Source: Pradoshia eiseniae | GTDB taxonomy: Bacteria; Bacillota; Bacilli; Bacillales; Pradoshiaceae | Assembly: GCF_002946355.1 (NCBI RefSeq) | Contig: NZ_PKOZ01000006.1 | Span: 159,828-223,827 of the forward strand | Direction: 5' to 3' | Length of the DNA stretch: 64,000 nt | Notes under the pieces: generated by a model | Databases searched by the model: none | What the model was told of the DNA's origin: nothing | The model's input: the letters and a program-made list of their open reading frames with translations, nothing else | Shown here: piece after piece, positions 7,691 to 18,409 of the stretch | Numbering within the stretch: the first letter of the stretch is position 1 | Layout: each line of letters opens with the position of its first letter | Position numbers and translations under genes: made by a program

Positions 7691-9235
7691 CTATTCCAAT
7701 ATCTCATTCACCCATTTATTCTGGAATGCGGTGATGCTTGCATATTCCTCTTCCAACTTGCGGTAGATACTGATATAGATCGGAATAAGCTCCTCGTAAA
7801 CTTCGACATGCTGCGTATTTGGAGTGTGAACATGGGTTGTGCCGACAAGCGTTTTTACGACCGAGAAGTCCTGGATTTCTCCGATAGCGTAGCGGCCAAG
7901 CACAACCGCACCAAGACAAGAACTTTCAAAGCTCTCCGGTATCTCCACCTCTTGATTAAAAATATCAGCAAGCATCTGCCGCCATAATGGCGATCGGGCA
8001 AAGCCTCCTGTAGCTTTTATCTTCTCTGGCACCCCTATTAATTCCTGCAGAGCAAGCAAGACGGTATAAAGATTAAAGATGACCCCTTCCAATACGGCTC
8101 GAACCATATGCTCCTTTTTATGGTGCATCCCCAGCCCAAAGAAGGAACCGCGTGCATCCGGATTCCAAAGCGGGGCTCTTTCACCTGCCAAATATGGATG
8201 GAAGAGCAGTCCTTCTGCTCCAGGCTTAACTCTTGAAGCAATCTGGGTTAATACCTCATAGGAATCAATTCCGAGCCTTCTGGCTGTTTCTACTTCAGCA
8301 GATGCCAGTTCATCCCGGAGCCAGCGAAATGTCATCCCGCCATTGTTGACTGGTCCGCCGATTACCCAATGCTTATCGGTCAAAGCATAACAAAATATAC
8401 GCCCTTTCTCATCTGTCACCGGACGGTCTGTCACCGTTCTGATGGCCCCGCTCGTTCCAATCGTGACTGCGACAATTCCCGGATCTATCGCATTCACGCC
8501 AAGATTGGAAAGGACCCCATCGCTCGCACCTATGACAAATGCTGTACGAACCGAAAGTCCCATCTTTTCTGCAAATTGCTCCTTCATCCCGGCAGTATGC
8601 CAAGTTGTCGCAACAGGCTCGGACAAGCGGTCTCTTGTGATTCCGGCCGCACGCAAGGCTTCCTCATCCCAATCCAAGTCTGCCAATGAGAACAGTCCTG
8701 TTGCAGAAGCGATAGAGTGGTCAATCACAAACTGAGAAAACAATTTATAAAAAACATATTCCTTAATGGAAATATACTTATAGGTCTTCTCGGCAATATC
8801 AGGACAATCATGGGTTAACCAAGCGATTTTCGCCAAAGGAGACATCGGATGAATAGGGGTGCCTGTCCGCATGTAAATCCCATGCCCATCCATTTCATTC
8901 TTGATCTTATCCGCCCATGCCTTAGACCGGCTGTCTGCCCAAGTAATACATGCGGTAATAGGCAGCCCTTGCTCATCAACAGCAATAATGCTGTGCATCG
9001 CTGAGCTAAAAGAGACAAAACGGATATCATCCGGTCCAGCACCGCTCATATCAACAACATTCTTGATAGCTTTTATGACCGCCTGGAAGATTTCTTCCGG
9101 GTCCTGTTCCGCAATCATTGGCAAAGGGCTGTGCAGCGGATATTCTACATGACTCACGCAATGAACCTTTGTTTCCTCGGTAAAGAGGACCGCTTTTGTT
9201 GAAGTCGTCCCAATATCTACCCCTATATAAAACAT
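7691..9235 (-). CDS. gntK: gluconokinase (FGGY family)
   Basis: 514 residues, close to the B. subtilis GntK length. N-terminal phosphate motif IGVDIGTTSTKAVLF; the central GASDGVLSNLGV and GTSGAIRTV and C-terminal KATGGFARSPLWRQM motifs are typical of FGGY sugar kinases, and the full pattern (MHSIIAVD, ITWADSR) is that of gluconokinases. It phosphorylates gluconate to 6-phosphogluconate in the cytoplasm. The start is ATG 9235, eight bases after GAGGGGAT; an earlier in-frame ATG at 9250 overlaps that site. No gntR, gntP or gntZ is adjacent. A GntP-family permease at 46.4-47.7 kb sits with glycerate kinase instead. Confidence 0.88.
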   Translation of the reverse strand: MFYIGVDIGTTSTKAVLFTEETKVHCVSHVEYPLHSPLPMIAEQDPEEIFQAVIKAIKNVVDMSGAGPDDIRFVSFSSAMHSIIAVDEQGLPITACITWADSRSKAWADKIKNEMDGHGIYMRTGTPIHPMSPLAKIAWLTHDCPDIAEKTYKYISIKEYVFYKLFSQFVIDHSIASATGLFSLADLDWDEEALRAAGITRDRLSEPVATTWHTAGMKEQFAEKMGLSVRTAFVIGASDGVLSNLGVNAIDPGIVAVTIGTSGAIRTVTDRPVTDEKGRIFCYALTDKHWVIGGPVNNGGMTFRWLRDELASAEVETARRLGIDSYEVLTQIASRVKPGAEGLLFHPYLAGERAPLWNPDARGSFFGLGMHHKKEHMVRAVLEGVIFNLYTVLLALQELIGVPEKIKATGGFARSPLWRQMLADIFNQEVEIPESFESSCLGAVVLGRYAIGEIQDFSVVKTLVGTTHVHTPNTQHVEVYEELIPIYISIYRKLEEEYASITAFQNKWVNEILE

Positions 9236-9333
9236 TATGAATCCCCTCATTTCTGCTGATAATTCCCGTAATAGAGAATATTGTAAATGGCAATACTGCT
9301 GATAGACAATCTATTTTTTTGGAGGACCATCCT

Positions 9334-9870
9334 ATGAAGAAGCTCATTATCAGCATCGCATCCATCATGATTTTGATTCCTTTATCAGGAGCTAGACCCC
9401 TTGTCGAACGAGGGGACATCATCCATACAGCTAATGCTCGCAACCCGATCAAGGAAGGACAGCCCGCTCCAGATTTTACTTTGCAAACCGCCGACGGCGA
9501 GCAAATCCGTCTCTCTGATTATCTGGGCGAAAAAGTCTTGATAAACTTTTGGGCCTCATGGTGCCCACCATGCCGGGAAGAAATGCACGTGTTCGAAAAC
9601 TATTTCATTGCTAACAAACCTAAGGCTCACCTCATTAGCATCAACCTAACTTATGCAGAGAAAGCAATTGATGATGTTCAAGGCTATCTCAGAAAAAACA
9701 ACTTAACATTCCCTGTCCTGCTCGATACCAAAGGAAAAACGGGTGAATCCTATCAAGTTCTCACCCTGCCAACAAGCATATTCATTGATTCCAACGGCAT
9801 CATCCAGAAGAAATGGATTGGTCCTCTAGACAATAAAACCCTCCAATCCATCCTCTCAAACTTGAAGTAG
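9334..9870 (+). CDS. membrane-anchored TlpA/ResA-like thiol-disulfide oxidoreductase
   Basis: 178 residues. An N-terminal hydrophobic anchor or signal (KKLIISIASIMILIPLSG) is followed by a thioredoxin fold with WCPPC (Cys77, Cys80) inside NFWASWCPPC, and a cis-Pro region LPTSIFID. The family works outside the membrane, for example reducing apocytochrome c or other cysteine proteins. The start ATG 9334 lies eight bases after GGAGG; the ATG at 9319 would place that site inside the gene. It is divergent from gntK across 98 bases. Confidence 0.85.
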   Translation: MKKLIISIASIMILIPLSGARPLVERGDIIHTANARNPIKEGQPAPDFTLQTADGEQIRLSDYLGEKVLINFWASWCPPCREEMHVFENYFIANKPKAHLISINLTYAEKAIDDVQGYLRKNNLTFPVLLDTKGKTGESYQVLTLPTSIFIDSNGIIQKKWIGPLDNKTLQSILSNLK

Positions 9871-10009
9871 GCTTGCTAGAATTTCGTTCATACCCTAATC
9901 TTACAGAAAAAAACATAAAATATACAAATTTTTACTTAAAATCCATTTAATTTCATAGTACAATAGAAAAAATAAGTTGGATTATCATTTTTTAAAGGGG
10001 TGTTACTAG

Positions 10010-10192
10010 ATGAGAGCTTACCAAATATTGATTTCGGTCATGCTAATTTTGATCAGTGTTTTTTCTGTCAAAAACCTCATTACGGGCCAATGGGACATCC
10101 AATATGCCATGCTGAATGGCGGGATGGCCATCATCGTTCTCGGTATTTACAGAGGGTATATGAAGTATGTGCAAGAGGAAGAAACCCAATAA
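10010..10192 (+). CDS. small two-TM membrane protein, function unknown
   Basis: 60 residues. ATG follows AAAGGGGTG by seven bases. Two hydrophobic stretches (QILISVMLILISVFSV and AMLNGGMAIIVLGIYRGYM) with a charged tail KYVQEEETQ. An intrinsic terminator starts 14 bases after the stop, so this is a real monocistronic unit. The product resembles small YczI-type membrane proteins only in layout; I do not recognise a family with confidence. Confidence 0.7.
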   Translation: MRAYQILISVMLILISVFSVKNLITGQWDIQYAMLNGGMAIIVLGIYRGYMKYVQEEETQ

Positions 10193-10205
10193 ACAATAAA
10201 TACTC

Positions 10206-10238
10206 GGCTGATTTGATTCTATCAAATCAGCCTTTTTC
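10206..10238 (+). terminator. intrinsic terminator of the 60-residue membrane protein gene
   Basis: Perfect 11-bp stem GGCTGATTTGA/TCAAATCAGCC (10206-10216 with 10222-10232), five-base loop, then TTTTT. Confidence 0.93.
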
Positions 10239-10369
10239 CTGGGAACAGCCCAGCATCTTTTCCCCCGATTGTTAACAGTCCTTCAACCGCTCCCACTATC
10301 ATATGATCAAGGTTATGCTTCAATTTACACCCTATTCCCTTTTTGAAGCCGGTTCAATCAAAAAGAACA

Positions 10370-10409
10370 GGAACAAAAAAAACCCTTAGGCTTTGTTGTC
10401 CCAAGGGTT
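10370..10409 (-). terminator. intrinsic terminator of glpD
   Basis: AACCCTT/AAGGGTT (10381-10387 with 10403-10409), extended by GG/CC with one mismatch. On the minus strand it is followed by TTTTTTTTG. Confidence 0.85.
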
Positions 10410-10417
10410 AAATCTTA

Positions 10418-12088
10418 TTACAATTTCATTGATTCAGGCTGCGGTATCGTTGCTCTCTCTATTTCTTGATCAAGCTCTTTCGTATTCGCCTCTTTTTCCT
10501 CGGCAGACCAGTGAAGGACCTTCGCCATTTCTTCAATGACCCCTTCCTTCCACTTCAAGACGGACTTAATATCAAATAAAAGTGTACCCATCCTTCGGTT
10601 GAAGAAATCTAGCGGGGTTGCCGCCAATTCATGCTCAATGGAATAATGAAGAGAAACAAATAGGTCAAGAGGAAGTCCTGACAGCTTCGCTTCTTCCTGA
10701 TAAACATAGGCCATCTTGAAAAGGAGCGGCGCATTTGATCCATATTTTTTTAAGATAGCAATGGCCTCTTCTTTAGATAGTCCAGCATCAATTCCCTCTT
10801 TGATATGGTTTTCGATATATCGCTCAAACTGCTGAGAACCGCCTACATGCCCGCCTGAGATTGGCATTTTTTCCGTAGCGCAGCTGGAGAAGAGCTTATA
10901 GCCTTCTGAACGGAACTGCTTAGCCACAAGGTTCACGACCGTTTCAGCCATCTTGCGGTAACCCGTTAATTTCCCACCGGCGATTGTAATTAACCCGCTA
11001 TCAGAAACCCAAGTCTCATCCTTTCGAGAAATTTCAGATGCACCTTTGCCTTCCTCGCTAATCAGCGGCCTTACTCCTGCCCAGCTGGATTCGACATCAT
11101 CCTTAGTCACCCCAACTGTCGGGAACATATAATTGATGGCATCAAGGATATAATCCCTGTCTGCATCCGTCATTTGCGGGCTTTTAGGATCGGTATCATA
11201 AAATGTATCCGTTGTACCGACATAGGCTTTTCCATCTCGAGGAATAGCAAACACCATCCGCCCGTCTGGCGTATCAAAATAAACGGCTTGCTGCAAAGGA
11301 AACTTTGATTGGTCAATGACAATATGGACACCTTTTGTCAGCTGCAGAACCTTTCCTTTTTTGGAATGATCCATCTCACGAATTGTATCTACCCATGGTC
11401 CGGAAGCATTGATGACTTTACGGGAATGAATGGTTATCTCTTCCCCATCAATCATGTCCTTGCCAATAATGCCTGTAATTTTGCCGTTACTATACACTAA
11501 TTGCTCAGCTTTCATGTAATTGATAACAGTCGCTCCTTGTGCAGCTGCCTCCTTCATGACTTCAATAGTCAATCGAGCGTCATCTGTACGGTACTCGACA
11601 TAATAGCCGCCGCCCTTGAGTCCATCCTTCTTTACAAGCGGCGCTCTTTCTAATGTCTCTTGCACGGAGAGCATTTTTCTGCGCTCCTGCTTCTTCACGC
11701 CCGCAAGGAAGTCATACACTCTAAGTCCCATTGACGTAGAGAATTTCCCAAATGTACCTCCCTCATGAAACGGGAGCAGCATCCATTCTGGGGTCGTGAC
11801 ATGCGGACCATTCTCATACACGATTGCCCGCTCTTTACCTACCTCTGCAACAACGCCAACCTGCATCTGCTTTAAGTAACGCAATCCGCCATGCACCAAT
11901 TTTGTTGAGCGGCTGGATGTCCCTGCAGCAAAGTCCTGCATTTCAACTAAAGCGACCTTCATTCCGCGGGTAGCGGCATCAAGTGCGATTCCTGCTCCGG
12001 TGATACCCCCGCCAATCACTAAAACATCAAAATTTGTATGTTTAAGTTCATTCTTGTAATCACTTCTGCGTAGACTATTAAGTTCCAT
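10418..12088 (-). CDS. glpD: aerobic glycerol-3-phosphate dehydrogenase
   Basis: 556 residues, matching B. subtilis GlpD in length. FAD site [19 protein letters not shown]; the [17 protein letters not shown] motif is diagnostic of FAD glycerol-3-phosphate dehydrogenases. The enzyme oxidises glycerol-3-phosphate to dihydroxyacetone phosphate at the membrane, feeding electrons to menaquinone. The start ATG 12088 follows GAGGAGG; an upstream in-frame start would run through the leader terminator. Its leader contains a terminator of the GlpP-controlled type. It follows glpK after a 157-base gap with its own leader. Confidence 0.95.
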   Translation of the reverse strand: MELNSLRRSDYKNELKHTNFDVLVIGGGITGAGIALDAATRGMKVALVEMQDFAAGTSSRSTKLVHGGLRYLKQMQVGVVAEVGKERAIVYENGPHVTTPEWMLLPFHEGGTFGKFSTSMGLRVYDFLAGVKKQERRKMLSVQETLERAPLVKKDGLKGGGYYVEYRTDDARLTIEVMKEAAAQGATVINYMKAEQLVYSNGKITGIIGKDMIDGEEITIHSRKVINASGPWVDTIREMDHSKKGKVLQLTKGVHIVIDQSKFPLQQAVYFDTPDGRMVFAIPRDGKAYVGTTDTFYDTDPKSPQMTDADRDYILDAINYMFPTVGVTKDDVESSWAGVRPLISEEGKGASEISRKDETWVSDSGLITIAGGKLTGYRKMAETVVNLVAKQFRSEGYKLFSSCATEKMPISGGHVGGSQQFERYIENHIKEGIDAGLSKEEAIAILKKYGSNAPLLFKMAYVYQEEAKLSGLPLDLFVSLHYSIEHELAATPLDFFNRRMGTLLFDIKSVLKWKEGVIEEMAKVLHWSAEEKEANTKELDQEIERATIPQPESMKL

Positions 12089-12120
12089 TTGTTCTACCTC
12101 CTCAATTTCTACCCTGATCA

Positions 12121-12178
12121 AGAAAAAAGAGACCACAAAATACATTACCCCTTGCCGGAGAATGTATTCGTGGTCTCT
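12121..12178 (-). promoter_or_regulatory. glpD leader terminator, probable GlpP antitermination site
   Basis: On the minus strand AGAGACCAC...GTGGTCTCT (12128-12136 with 12170-12178), with AATACATT/AATGTATT continuing the stem, precedes TTTTTTC. It lies 30 bases before the glpD ribosome site. B. subtilis glpD is switched by the antiterminator GlpP at such a leader terminator, and glpP lies 3 kb away here. GlpP action is inferred. Confidence 0.8.
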
Positions 12179-12245
12179 CGAAATCTCTAACCAAATATTA
12201 ACTTGTCATTAGTATATCATTTACTGCTATGAAATGGCAGTAAAA

Positions 12246-13775
<1,530 letters not shown>

Positions 13776-13799
13776 TTATTTCTTCTAACCGTTATTATC

Positions 13800-14639
13800 T
13801 TACAATCTTGCTTTTGTTGGCTCATCTGACGCTTGAATAGCTGCATCCTGATTCTTCGGGCCAATAGCCAAGGCAATCAGCAATACCACGACAGTTGCCG
13901 CAAGCACCATCCAGAATGTCAACGTCATTTCACCAAGGAAGAAAGCCTGATGGAATAATGCCCCTAAAGAACCGCCAAGGATTGGACCGACAACCGGTAC
14001 CCAAGCATAACCCCAATTGGATGGACCTTTTCCTGCAATCGGCAGAATCGCATGGGCAATCCTTGGTCCAAGGTCACGCGCTGGATTGATGGCATAACCA
14101 GTAGTACCGCCAAGAGCCATCCCAATTGCGACAATCAAAAGACCAACTGCAATCGGGTTTAAGCCTTCCGTAAACTCATTCGCACCAATAAATTGCAATC
14201 CTAGCAATAAGACGAATGTTCCGATAATTTCACTTAAAAGGTTAGAGAAAGCATGTGGAATCGCTGGGCCTGTAGCAAAAACGCCAAGCTTTGTTCCAGG
14301 GTCTTCAGTTGCTTTCCAATGCGGGAAATATTGAAGATAAATAATAGCTGCACCTAAAATAGCACCAATCATTTGAGCGGCGATGTAAGCAGGAACCTGA
14401 CTCCAATCGAATGCTCCAGCAAACGCTAAACCAATTGTAACAGCAGGATTTAAGTGAGCTCCACTAATACTGCCAACGGCAAATACGCCAAGTGTTACCC
14501 CAAGACCCCAGGCAATCGTGATGACAATCCAGCCAGCATCCTTTGCATAAGACTTTGTTAAATTTGCACCAGCACATACCCCTGCCCCGATAATGATCAG
14601 GATCATTGTACCTAGTACTTCACCCATAAATGGTGTCAT
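13800..14639 (-). CDS. glpF: glycerol uptake facilitator (aquaglyceroporin)
   Basis: 279 residues with six membrane spans. The two half-helix pore motifs are NPAVT and NPARD, the latter with the GlpF-type Asp after NPAR. It passively imports glycerol. The start ATG 14639 follows GAGGGAG; the upstream in-frame ATG at 14693 would extend into the leader terminator. Promoter, CRE and leader terminator precede it, and glpK follows. Confidence 0.95.
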   Translation of the reverse strand: MTPFMGEVLGTMILIIIGAGVCAGANLTKSYAKDAGWIVITIAWGLGVTLGVFAVGSISGAHLNPAVTIGLAFAGAFDWSQVPAYIAAQMIGAILGAAIIYLQYFPHWKATEDPGTKLGVFATGPAIPHAFSNLLSEIIGTFVLLLGLQFIGANEFTEGLNPIAVGLLIVAIGMALGGTTGYAINPARDLGPRIAHAILPIAGKGPSNWGYAWVPVVGPILGGSLGALFHQAFFLGEMTLTFWMVLAATVVVLLIALAIGPKNQDAAIQASDEPTKARL

Positions 14640-14668
14640 GAATACCACTCCCTCAATGTTTTTATGGT

Positions 14669-14734
14669 CAAAAAAAGAGCACAGGTATAGCAACCCATCT
14701 ATGAGAAATAAAGGGCAACGCTTACCTGTGTCTC
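14669..14734 (-). promoter_or_regulatory. glpF leader terminator, probable GlpP antitermination site
   Basis: A long stem: GAGACACAGGTA-GC-TTGCCC on the 5' side (14713-14734, minus-strand sense) pairs with GGGTTGC-TA-TACCTGTGCTC (14677-14695). It is followed by TTTTTTTGACC. It sits between the promoter and the glpF ribosome site. By analogy with B. subtilis glpFK, GlpP bound to glycerol-3-phosphate would prevent termination. Confidence 0.85.
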
Positions 14735-14766
14735 CAAGTCTCGACCAGAATTATTAACTTAATCAC

Positions 14767-14795
14767 AGTATAAAACTTGTTGAAAGCGCTGTCAA
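14767..14795 (-). promoter_or_regulatory. glpFK promoter with overlapping CcpA site (CRE)
   Basis: Minus strand TTGACA (14790-14795), 17 bp, TATACT (14767-14772). The palindrome TGAAAGCGCTGTCA at 14781-14794 matches the CRE consensus TGWAANCGNTNWCA at every position. It overlaps the -35 element, so CcpA would repress glpFK when preferred sugars are present. Confidence 0.88.
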
Positions 14796-14826
14796 TGACT
14801 TTTCTTTCAAAATTATTACTTTTTTC

Positions 14827-15378
14827 TCATTTTACAGAAAAATGTTCCCACAATTTATGATTCGAACTCGTGATAGATGTAGCGCCAGCCGCCAATGCTT
14901 CATGTGCCTCTCTCTCAGTCCGAATCAGCCCTCCGGCAAACACCGGAATTTGGAATCTTTCTGAAACCTCCTTAATCATGGCAGGCATAGATCCCGGGAG
15001 GACCTCAATATAGTCCGGCTGACATTTCTCCACAATTCTGAAGCTTCTTTCAATCGCATGACTATCAATCATGAAGATACGCTGAACCGCCACGACCCCA
15101 TGCTTTTTAGCTTGCTGAATCACACTTGACTTAGTAGATATCAACCCATATGGGCGAAATTCCTGACATAAATACTGTGTGCCATATTCATCATTTTTCA
15201 ATCCATGTATTAAATCTATATGAAAAAATAATTTCTTATTTTTAGATTTTGCCATCTGTGTGACATGCTTAATCTGAGACAAATGAAGTTCGAGCATAAC
15301 TCCCGCCTCGAACGGTGATTCTAGAAATCTTTCAAAATCCTTCATATTTGATGATGCTGGTAATATACTTCGTTTCAT
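14827..15378 (-). CDS. glpP: glycerol uptake operon antiterminator
   Basis: 183 residues of the GlpP family (TIM-barrel-like): ILPASSNMKDFERFL at the N-terminus, FHIDLIHGLKNDEYGTQYL, RIFMIDSHAIERS, EVLPGSMP, and a phosphate-site-like GGLIRTEREAHEAL near the C-terminus. It binds leader RNA in the presence of glycerol-3-phosphate and allows read-through of the glpF and glpD terminators, both seen here. ATG 15378 follows a GGGGGGTG site; a TTG five codons earlier is possible but overlaps it. It is immediately upstream of glpFK with the CRE promoter in between. Confidence 0.93.
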   Translation of the reverse strand: MKRSILPASSNMKDFERFLESPFEAGVMLELHLSQIKHVTQMAKSKNKKLFFHIDLIHGLKNDEYGTQYLCQEFRPYGLISTKSSVIQQAKKHGVVAVQRIFMIDSHAIERSFRIVEKCQPDYIEVLPGSMPAMIKEVSERFQIPVFAGGLIRTEREAHEALAAGATSITSSNHKLWEHFSVK

Positions 15379-15420
15379 GCTGGCACCCCCCAACTAAAAT
15401 ATGGAACAACCACACTATTT

Positions 15421-15492
15421 ACACAAAAAGAAAATCCTATTATGGAAATAATACACCATATAGGTATATATAACCAGTAGATAGGATTTTCT
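15421..15492 (-). terminator. probable terminator of yhgE
   Basis: AGAAAATCCTAT (15429-15440) pairs perfectly with ATAGGATTTTCT (15481-15492). On the minus strand the second arm runs into TTTTTGTGT. The 40-base loop is long for a terminator, so efficiency is uncertain. Confidence 0.65.
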
Positions 15493-15504
15493 ATTACTAT
15501 TCTG

Positions 15505-18153
15505 TTAAGCTGCCAGATCACTATCCTCAACAGCTCTGTCTTTCTTGAGGTACGATACAGCAAAGGCCAATCCCGCAAACAAAGCAAGGAAAATGAACAA
15601 TATGCCTCCGTTAACCAGCATGCCGCCAAAATCATCAAGCGAAATCAATGATCTAAAGCCGGCGATAGAATAAGACATCGGCAAGAACTGACTTAAATTT
15701 CTTAAATATTCAGGCAGCATATCTATTGGCAATGCTGAACCTGTCGTGGAAAGCTGCATAATCAAGAAGGCAGCTCCGATTAGTAAACCAATATTCCCTA
15801 ATAGCATGACAAGGAAAAATGCAATGGTCATAAACGTCAAGCCTGCCAACATGGCAAAAGGAATCATAGATATCGTATTTAAAAATCCAGAATGAACGTA
15901 GAATGATGTAAAAACGGTCAACAAAATGGCCTGACCAGATACCAACAATGCAAGGAATCCATATCTTCTCGCATACCATGCAAGAGGCGACATTTCCGCG
16001 CCTGCCGGTCTTCTTACTCCGACTGCCATGACCATCAGCAATGCACCGACAAATAAGGCTAGTGATAAAACATATGGCGCATTGGCGTAACGATAGAATG
16101 GATAACCGTTTATTTTTTCGCCAGCTAATTGAACTGGGTTGGCCAATTGAGATTTATTTGCATCCTCTCTGTTTGTGGCAGCTACCCTTTTAGCTCCATT
16201 GTCTAAACCTGTTGCTAGTTCCTGTGTTCCATCCTTCACTTGACCGACACCATCATCTAACTGCTTAACACCGTCTGTCATCGCTGCCCAGCCAGTCTTT
16301 ACAGTAGCATTGCCATCCGCCACTTGCTTCGCTCCTGCTGCAAGTGTTTGGATATCCCCCGATTTCGCTGCTAAGGAAGAATTGAGCTCCTTGCTTCCAT
16401 CTGCCACTTGGTTTGCACCAGCTGCCAATTGACCTGAACCGTCAACTGCGGTTTTCCAGCCTTCGTTGACCTGAGCGTTGCCGTCTGCTACTTGTTTGGC
16501 TCCTGCTGTCAATTCACTTGTTCCAGCAACAGCCGTCTTCCAACCTTCATTCACAGATGCATTGCCTGCTGCGACAGTGGTCAGTCCACCATTGAGTGAC
16601 TTAGCTCCTGTTGTTAGGGCATCCCAGCTTGTGTTTACTTTTGTAGTACCAGCTTGAATTTGTGTTGCTCCTGCAGCAAGCTTCTCAGCTCCATCAACAA
16701 GTTTTTCTTGACCAGGAATAATCTTATCTCCAAATTGAAATGATAATGCTCCAACTCCTGGCTTTAGTTTATTGGATATACCTTGAGAAAGAGCTACAGA
16801 TCCATTTTTCAATCCATCCTCTTTAGTTATACCACTATTAACTGCCTCTACACCTGCTGATACCTTGCGAGCACCTTCTAAAAGATCATTATATTCTTTC
16901 GTTGCTTTTAAACCAGGTACTAACTCGCCTAATTGTTCAAGACCCTTTGCTACATCTGAAGCACCTTTTGCAAGGTCAGGTGTTTGAGATGCAAGTTGAT
17001 TCAAGCCAGCTGCCAAAGCCGCACTACCTTCTTCTAATGGCTGAATCCCTTCATATATTTGGTCTACTCCAGCTTTTGCATTTTGAAGACCATTTAGCAT
17101 ACTAGTTGTACCATCTTTAAGATCCGTTGCTCCTTTATTTACTGCTTTTCCTCCTTCAGCCAACGCCTCTATCTGATCCTTATTTCCAGATAACTGACCA
17201 TACATCGTTTGAGAACCTTTCCTTAAATCCTCGGTTCCTTTTGCGAGCGCTTCGATGTCATTTGATTTTGAACTTAAGGAGTTATATAACAAACCTGTTC
17301 CCGAAGCTATAGATTTAGCCCCATTTGCCAATGTTTCAATATCCCCTTTTTTCTCGCTCAAGGACTGATTAAGCGTCCTGCTCCCGGCCGCCACCTGACC
17401 GGCTCCATTTGCTAACTGGCCAGACCCCTGGACCGCTGTTTTCCAGCCTGAATTCACTTGAGCATTACCAGCTGCTACTTGATTAGCTCCATCAGCCAGC
17501 TTATTAATGTCTCCTGCCTTGCCTGTTAAGGAAGTCAGCAATGTTCCTGTCCCATCTTGAAGCTTCACTGAGCCATCATTGAGCTTTTTAGCTCCCTCAG
17601 CACCTTCGGAGAATCCTTCCTCTACATCTCCTAAGGATGCGAAGACGGTTTCTGTATAGGTTTCTGTGATTTCATTTGAAAGCTGATTGCTGATTTTTTC
17701 GATTGCCGTGTTGGTTGCCGTTGCGGCAATGAAATGCAAGCCTTCATTTTGGATGTACTTCAACTCAGGCTTTTCGGGATTTTCGTCCATGACCGTCGCA
17801 ACCTTCCTGGAGAAATCCTCAGGAATTTCAATCACCATATAATAATCGTTATCTTTAAGTCCGCGTTGTGCTTGGCTGCTGTTTACGAATTCCCAGCCTA
17901 AATCATTGCCGGCCTTTAATTTCGCTTCTAAATCCTTGCCCACATTCACCTCCTTGCCATCGTTCACCGTTCCAGCGTCATTATTGACGACTGCCACAGG
18001 CAAATTCGATAGATTATCATACGGGCCCCAGCTTGGCGTGAGCATAATTAAGCCGTACAAGAGCGGTACCAGTAATACGGCAATAACCGACACCCAGAAT
18101 CCTCTGCTTTGTCTAAGGCTTGCAAATCGATTTCCGTTATTAAATTTGTTCAT
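15505..18153 (-). CDS. yhgE: YhgE/Pip-family membrane protein with long repeat stalk
   Basis: 882 residues. One N-terminal membrane segment (RGFWVSVIAVLLVPLLYGLIM), then an extracytoplasmic region, then a cluster of five or six C-terminal ABC-2-like membrane segments. This is the YhgE/Pip (phage infection protein) layout. About residues 190-640 are a long array of short helical repeats with the core LA-G-QVA-GN--VN-GWKTA--GS-QLA-GA, typical of the family stalk. The family is a phage receptor in lactococci and is otherwise linked to export; the function here is unknown. The ribosome site is GGGGGT. A TGAAT-N4-ATTCA operator lies upstream, but no TetR gene (yhgD) is adjacent. Confidence 0.85.
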   Translation of the reverse strand: MNKFNNGNRFASLRQSRGFWVSVIAVLLVPLLYGLIMLTPSWGPYDNLSNLPVAVVNNDAGTVNDGKEVNVGKDLEAKLKAGNDLGWEFVNSSQAQRGLKDNDYYMVIEIPEDFSRKVATVMDENPEKPELKYIQNEGLHFIAATATNTAIEKISNQLSNEITETYTETVFASLGDVEEGFSEGAEGAKKLNDGSVKLQDGTGTLLTSLTGKAGDINKLADGANQVAAGNAQVNSGWKTAVQGSGQLANGAGQVAAGSRTLNQSLSEKKGDIETLANGAKSIASGTGLLYNSLSSKSNDIEALAKGTEDLRKGSQTMYGQLSGNKDQIEALAEGGKAVNKGATDLKDGTTSMLNGLQNAKAGVDQIYEGIQPLEEGSAALAAGLNQLASQTPDLAKGASDVAKGLEQLGELVPGLKATKEYNDLLEGARKVSAGVEAVNSGITKEDGLKNGSVALSQGISNKLKPGVGALSFQFGDKIIPGQEKLVDGAEKLAAGATQIQAGTTKVNTSWDALTTGAKSLNGGLTTVAAGNASVNEGWKTAVAGTSELTAGAKQVADGNAQVNEGWKTAVDGSGQLAAGANQVADGSKELNSSLAAKSGDIQTLAAGAKQVADGNATVKTGWAAMTDGVKQLDDGVGQVKDGTQELATGLDNGAKRVAATNREDANKSQLANPVQLAGEKINGYPFYRYANAPYVLSLALFVGALLMVMAVGVRRPAGAEMSPLAWYARRYGFLALLVSGQAILLTVFTSFYVHSGFLNTISMIPFAMLAGLTFMTIAFFLVMLLGNIGLLIGAAFLIMQLSTTGSALPIDMLPEYLRNLSQFLPMSYSIAGFRSLISLDDFGGMLVNGGILFIFLALFAGLAFAVSYLKKDRAVEDSDLAA

Positions 18154-18233
18154 ATCTAACCCCCAGTTTGTCCGTAATATCTATGTAATGGTGGTTATGA
18201 AAGCGCAACCACTCGTATAGAGATTATATATTC

Positions 18234-18247
18234 TGAATAGCCATTCA
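18234..18247. promoter_or_regulatory. TetR-type operator candidate upstream of yhgE
   Basis: TGAATAGCCATTCA is a perfect TGAAT-N4-ATTCA dyad 81 bases before the yhgE start. It overlaps a weak promoter (minus strand TTGCAG, 17 bp, CAGAAT). TetR/FadR-like repressors in Bacillus often bind TGAAT...ATTCA dyads, and yhgE is commonly paired with a TetR gene in other genomes. Confidence 0.4.
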
Positions 18248-18361
18248 TAATCCTGCAAGAAAATTAAAAATATTGTAAATATTTTAGATATTTAGACCCT
18301 TTATTTTCAAAACAAGTAAAACTTATAGGAATATGTAAGTATTTATTATCGACGATAGAAA

Positions 18362-18400
18362 AAAGCAAAAAAGACCTCGCCCTTAAATAAGGCAAGGTCT
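18362..18400 (-). terminator. terminator of the mhqD-flavin reductase operon
   Basis: AGACCTCGCC (18372-18381) pairs with GGCAAGGTCT (18391-18400) with one G-T pair. On the minus strand it is followed by TTTTTTGC. Confidence 0.9.
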
Positions 18401-18409
18401 AGTATCATT

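Noticed and set aside
7220..7987. Plus-strand ORFs of 110-111 codons
   Set aside because: One lies antisense to the lysine riboswitch and terminator, the other antisense to the 3' end of gntK; neither has a ribosome site.
9236..9333. GntR operator upstream of gntK
   Set aside because: A TATTG-N7-CAATA dyad is present but does not resemble the GntR operator I know, and no gntR gene is near.
10000..10275. 91-codon plus-strand ORF overlapping the small membrane protein gene
   Set aside because: It runs through the terminator hairpin. The 60-codon frame has the ribosome site and a membrane-protein composition.
12220..12244. Strong terminator after glpK
   Set aside because: TTTACTGC/GCAGTAAA forms a short stem but no T run follows on the minus strand, and it overlaps the glpK stop; too weak to call.
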